Under the pieces are notes generated by a model. It did no database searches, was not told where the DNA came from, and saw only the letters and a program-made list of their open reading frames with translations. DNA of 64,000 nt from Mytilisepta virgata (lineage: Eukaryota; Mollusca; Bivalvia; Mytilida; Mytilidae): the NCBI GenBank assembly GCA_028015205.1, contig CM051513.1, forward strand, positions 47,930,841 to 47,994,840, given 5' to 3'. Numbering within the stretch: position 1 is the stretch's first letter; every line of letters starts with the position of its first letter. Shown here piece after piece: positions 59,880-64,000 of this stretch. The translations under genes were made by a program, and so were the position numbers.

Positions 59880-59940
59880 CCGTGATATGGCTTAAATGTC
59901 GCCCACACGGCGTAAAACAATAATCAATCAATCAATCAAT
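59880..59940 (+). other. LINE 3' end: hairpin and (CAAT)n tail
   Basis: CGCCGTGATATGGC ... CACACGGCG can fold. It is followed by five to six CAAT units. The conserved part aligns with the tail of the SINE at 19.95 kb (36 of 47 positions by hand), so it is probably the RT recognition structure. Confidence 0.75.
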
Positions 59941-59977
59941 CAATCATCTTGTCTGAATGCCTGCTTACACTTTCATT

Positions 59978-60440
59978 ACAGATATCTCAGCTTCTACGTA
60001 GCAAAATGATTTTTTTACTCAGTATATGGCTTTGACAATAGTGACTTGCAGCATGTCTCCCCTTTTTCAGGTTTACCACCCATCAACTCCCTGTTTACCA
60101 TACAACTTGGCGTTTTCATTTTTGCCATAATGAAAACTCATTACAGATATCTCACCTACTGGAGAAATGCTTTTATATTTGGTATATGGCTTTTGCATGT
60201 TGACTTGTACCGTGTCTCCCTTTCAGCTTTAGCGCACATCTACTTGTTTATCACACAACTTCTGTCCGTTCAGACTTTTGTTACAGATATCTCAGCTTCA
60301 ACTGGGCAAAATGATTTTATATTTGGTATATGGCTTTGATGTAGGGACTTGAACTATGTTTCCCTTTTCTAGCTTTACGGCATATCTGCTACCTGTTTAC
60401 CACGCAACTTCATAACATTTTTGTGCTCGGGTCCATTTAT
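59978..60440 (+). repeat. Tandem repeat, three units of about 140-165 bp
   Basis: ACAGATATCTCA occurs at 59978, 60143 and 60283. Units share 'tatggcttt', 'gtctccc' and 'ctgtttaccac.caactt'. No coding. Confidence 0.7.
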
Positions 60441-60790
60441 GAATAACCACATGTCATATAGCAGCTATATTTGGTTCATGCAGCAACTTCATTTGGTCCA
60501 CTCATTCATCACGAGATGAACATGACATTGACCTCATTTTCAAGGGCCATTGACTTTGTTACATTTTCCTGCTCTGGTCCATTTCTGAATAACCACATGT
60601 ACATGTAATAAAGTAACTACATTTGGTCTACACATTCATTGTGGGATACTAATTTTCTGATATGGCTACCATGCAAAGGAGATATTTTTGCATGTCCACT
60701 GTTGTGTAATTTTGGCATCTGTCTGTCCGTCATTAGATTTTTATTCCCTCGCCCAACAGAGTTGGATTTGTTCGTCCATCTGTCTGTCAC

Positions 60791-61070
60791 GGTTAAAGTT
60801 TGCGTTAAGGTCTGTTTCTTGAGTACTGTATGGCCTATAGTTTTGAAACTTCATCAGTGGATCAATCTTAGATAGTACAGAACAGCTGTACAACAATGTT
60901 GACCGACATTTCATGCTTGATTGACTTTGGTTAAAGTTTGCATTAAGGTCTGTTTCTTGAATACTGTATGCCCTATAGTATTGAAACTTAATCAGTGGAT
61001 TAATATTGGATAGAACAGAACAGCTATACAACAATTTGCTCAAGGTGACAGACATTTTATGCTAATTCGA
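60791..61070 (+). repeat. Two-unit tandem, 139 bp
   Basis: GGTTAAAGTTTGCGTTAAGG at about 60791 recurs with one change at about 60929. Both units run through 'tctgtttcttga.tactgtat' and 'gatag.acagaacagct'. Confidence 0.8.
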
Positions 61071-61128
61071 CTTTTGGGGGACAACTTGCGAGGGAATTCG
61101 CTGTCGTTTCCGACTGTTCCATTGATTT

Positions 61129-62223
61129 ATTAGCTCACCTGGTCCAAAGGACCATGTGGTGAGCTATTGTCATCAATAAGCATCTGTCGTCATCCACAAT
61201 TAACATTTTAATCTTCTCCCCTTGAAACCACCAGGCCAATTTGAACCAAACTTGGTCATAATAGCCCTTGGGTGGTCCCCTTTCAAATTTGTATCCGACA
61301 GTTTCCTCCTCCTATAGGCTACAAAGGGGCCTAAAGGGAAAATTCAATTAAACATTTTAAAATCTTCAGAACCAGTGAAGCCAGTGCAATGATATTTGAT
61401 GTAGAACACTGATATACATGAGGATTCAAATTTGTATCAATGAAGTTTTTAGGGTCCGAGGACCGTGGGTCCAAAGTTTACAAAGGATTCAATGGGAAAA
61501 CATCTTTTAACCATTTTCTCAAACTACAAGGCCAATTTAAATCAAACTTGGCATAATGGTTCTTGGGTAGTCCTTTTTTTCAAAAATAAATCCAACAGCT
61601 ATATGCTTTCGGGATAGGGACCCTAAAGGAGAAATTCGATAAAATATTTAAAAATCTTCTTCAGAACCAGAAATGCTAGTGCAATGATATTTGAAAGAGG
61701 AAATTCAATTAAATATTTTAAAATCTTCAGAACGAGTGAAGCCAGTGCAATGATATTTGAACACTGATAAATCATGAGGATTCAATTTGTATCTATGAAG
61801 ATCCTAGGATCCATGTGGTCCGAGGACTCTGGGTCCAAAGTTTACATAGGATTCAATGGGAAAACACCTTTGAACTGTCTTCTCAGAAACAACAAGGCCA
61901 ATTTAAATCAAACTTGGCCATAATAGTCCTTGGGTAGACCCCTTTCAAAAGTAAATCCAACTGTTATATGCTCTCAGGGGAGGACTACAAAGGGGCCCTA
62001 AAGGGGATATTCAATTAAATATTTAAAAATCTACTTTAAAACCAGTCATGCAAGTGCAATAATATTTGGTGTAGAACACCTATAAATCACAAGGATTCAA
62101 ATATGAAATGTGAAATTGTTTTGGCATACATTGGACTCTCGGAAATATTGGCCAATTATATATATTAGGAAGTAACCTAAAAATGTTTGACTGGACATTT
62201 AGGAACCAGGTGAGCCTCTAGTT
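61129..62223 (+). repeat. Second, shorter member of the TTAGCTCACCTGG dispersed family
   Basis: It starts TTAGCTCACCTGGTCC with an adjoining palindrome (CTCACCTGGTCC / GGACCATGTGGTGAG) and ends CCAGGTGAGCCTCTAGTTT, the mirror of the element at 4824-7878. Inside are three to four diverged units of about 300 bp ('ggccaattt.aa.caaacttgg', 'attcaattaaa.attt.aaaatct', 'ccagtgcaatgatattt'). No coding sequence. Confidence 0.7.
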
Positions 62224-62660
62224 TAATGTTCATTACAAATGAATATACTTTTTTATTTTCTTTAGTCATCTTCTTTTTTAATTTTTTAAATCTAACCAAC
62301 CGTTGCTAATTTTCCCCTACTTGACAGTTCCACACCAAAAGTCAGCAGGTGTATTATGATGCTGTGGAATGTTCCCGCCAAATATTTCTGATAATAAGCA
62401 AAACATGTGTATGTGTAATAAAATAATTGAGGCTTACTTAAAGGTTATCATTTTAATTGAATAATATATTAAATTAATTATTAAGTAAATTTAGAAAAGA
62501 TTAACATGTTTTATGTAAACTGAAATTTATCAGCAAAATAAATTGTGATAAAAAGCAAAATTTCTGTGACAATTTATTCTGAAATAAAATACTTGTCCCA
62601 AAATTACCCTAACTACTGAGTGTTCATAAGAAAAAGAGTGAGAGAGTGACATATATTTAA
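62224..62660. other. AT-rich spacer, no gene seen
   Basis: No feature recognised between the dispersed repeat and the next ORF. Confidence 0.35.
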
Positions 62661-62667
62661 AAATAAA

Positions 62668-63176
62668 ATGGAGGAGACGGTAAATATTTCAAGATCAGTT
62701 TTGTCATTAGAAGTTACACAAGAGCAGAGGGAGGCAATTTATTATTTTTTTGCACACAATGATTGGAAATTTAAAGACATATCTGGTGAAAATGCTAGTG
62801 TTGAGGAAAATGAGTCAAATGAAGATTTCTTCATTGCACAAGATGAAAACTCGGAGGAATGTCCCAATTGTTTATGCAGGCCATGCATAACAAATGAAAA
62901 GAACAGACAGTTGTGGTGAAAAAATGAAAATCACCTTGAACATGAACGGAATGCATATTTGAGAAAAGACAAGTATAAACGTTTTTGGACCAATTTGTTA
63001 CATAGGGGAGTTTCGAAAGACCCTAGGTACTAATTGCGAAAGAGAGAGGCACTAAGAAGAGATCCTAGAAGACATAAATGTGTATATCATCGCAGGGAGT
63101 TAATGCCTAAGTGTGTTCTTGAGCTAGTGAGACAGTGGTTACCAGAACAACAATACATGGGTCACATGTGGGAATA
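62668..63176 (+). pseudogene. Small Cys-rich protein (P2X7 C-terminal-like domain), broken
   Basis: The frame from ATG 62668 reads MEETVNISRSVLSLEVTQEQ ... ECPNCLCRPCITNEKNRQLW and then hits a TGA at 62917-62919, where relatives have a second Trp. The same frame goes on with YKRFWTNLLHRG, SKDPRY, a TAA, KREALRRDPRRHKCVYHRRE, LMPKCVLELVRQWLPEQQYM and a final TAA near 63176. The Cys pattern and the R..MP.CV...R.W.P...Y.G ending resemble the C-terminal zinc domain of P2X7 receptors, which also exists as stand-alone proteins in cnidarians and molluscs (from memory, moderate). Two stops make this copy dead. Confidence 0.5.
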
Positions 63177-64000
63177 ATAACTCTGAAATATAAGTGCTGA
63201 TTAGAAATATTTTTAATTGACATGATGAATCATTTGGTGTTTGTAAATTGGATGCTAATAGTTCTCCTGCCTCTAAGGTAAGCTGATTTGTTATCAGCAT
63301 GCTGATATGCAGGAAAGCATGCTATTTCCTACTTCCTGTGTAAACAATAACAATAAAAGCTCCGCCTTCATCTGTCAGTCTGGGAAATTCAAAATTTGAA
63401 AATCTTGCCCTTTGAGTATTTACAACCTTGCTATTTCTTCAAGTACAAGTCATTTTTCAGCAGTTTTTTGTGAAAAGGTGTGTTGTTGTTGTTCCTCCAT
63501 GAGTGCTAAATTTCATGTGAATAAAAAAATTGTTAAAAGTAATATTTGAAAAAAATATGCTCTAATTTTGAAAACTGGAAGAAAACCTGAAAAACCATGA
63601 TATTTTTCATTGGCAGCTATTTATCCCCAAAGTCCGGTCTTTAAATCTTCTAAGGAATACGGATTCTTCAAGATTCTGTATCTGTGAATTTTCTGTATGG
63701 TCTTCGAAATTGATGCAAGTCAGAGAGAGAGATGCATTGTGAGACGGCTCACGTTTTCCGTTTGGGTCTCACTAATCACCCAAAATCTACGCCCCCCGAC
63801 CCATATCCTCCCCCCAAAAGTTTTCCCCATCCATCCCAACCATACCCCTCTCCCACAATATAAAAAACCCAAAAACACTGGGGGAAAGCCTCCAACAAGG
63901 CCATGGCCTCTGGTACACCTCCATTAAAACATCAGTGATTTGGTGATCGCCGGACAGTCACCATGAGCCCTGGCTGAATGCTGGTCCCCCTCTCAAAAAA
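63177..64000. other. No gene seen; C-rich low-complexity patch
   Basis: AT-rich to about 63760, then a C-rich stretch (63780-63860, words such as CCCCCCGACCCATATCC). A plus frame through it has no recognised domain. Confidence 0.4.

Larger units (their letters stand above)
53190..59940 (+). mobile_element. Full-length non-LTR retrotransposon (I/Nimb-like LINE), 6.75 kb
   Basis: Flanked by a 13-bp duplication CAATCATCTTGTC (53177-53189 and 59941-59953; the first four bases could also belong to the tail). Structure: 1.3-kb 5' UTR with a duplicated block, ORF1 with zinc knuckles, ORF2 with endonuclease, reverse transcriptase and RNase H, then a 3' UTR ending in (CAAT)n. The RNase H after the RT and the tetranucleotide tail fit the I group (I, Nimb). 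This copy has an in-frame stop in ORF1 and a frameshift in ORF2, so it is full-length but probably inactive. Confidence 0.92.

Overview
The window looks like the nuclear genome of a marine bivalve, most likely a mussel (Mytilus or a close relative). The DNA is AT-rich. Coding pieces are split by GT-AG introns. Several dispersed repeats match families I know as abundant in Mytilus, for example the 'agatgtggtatg..tgcca' repeat near 28.4 and 29.8 kb and the long repeat that ends in a 'cgaccgcaaaaattttgcggtcg' palindrome. Species is an inference. There are no operons, ribosome binding sites or CRISPR arrays. Nearly all recognisable coding sequence belongs to mobile elements, many with termini and target-site duplications that can be read directly.

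Layout, left half. 1.4-4.7 kb (minus): a long ORF fusing a Ginger/Gypsy-type integrase, an OTU protease, nine 29-residue repeats and an F-box-like end. 4.8-7.9 kb: a bivalve repeat element carrying a 165-bp tandem array. 8.8-10.3 kb (plus): relic of a Crypton-like tyrosine recombinase. 11.6-16.8 kb: small inverted-repeat elements with poly-G ends and dispersed repeats. 18.2-21.1 kb (plus): 3' part of an intron-containing DUF3987 (primase/helicase-associated) gene, now broken, with a tRNA-SINE in one intron. 21.5-25.8 kb: fold-backs, a TCGA-rich minisatellite, a 265-bp tandem array and a hAT element inserted with an 8-bp duplication. 25.9-28.2 kb: last exons of an unrecognised gene. 28.3-32.4 kb: dispersed Mytilus-type repeats.

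Layout, right half. 32.9-33.4 kb: a miniature LTR retroelement (TRIM) with near-identical 198-bp LTRs, each carrying a tRNA-like Pol III promoter. 33.5-39.8 kb: a 6.3-kb DNA transposon with perfect 22-bp inverted ends, 4-bp duplication CTGA, subterminal repeats of a 16-bp motif, and an apparently intact four-exon transposase gene whose superfamily I cannot name. 39.9-41.3 kb (minus): a dead Kolobok-like transposase. 41.4-44.2 kb (plus): a dead Helentron fragment (PIF1 helicase plus endonuclease), followed at 46.9-52.1 kb by exons of an RPA-like OB-fold gene interrupted by a reverse-transcriptase relic. 53.2-59.9 kb (plus): a full-length non-LTR retrotransposon (ORF1 zinc knuckles; ORF2 endonuclease, RT, RNase H) with a 13-bp duplication. 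60-64 kb: more tandem and dispersed repeats and a dead zinc-protein ORF.

How the parts relate: the window is a stack of insertions. The SINE at 19.7 kb shares its 3' tail with the LINE at 53-60 kb, which suggests a LINE-SINE partnership. The strongest candidates for something undescribed are the Pol III-promoter TRIM, the 6.3-kb DNA transposon, the integrase-OTU-F-box fusion and the animal DUF3987 gene.
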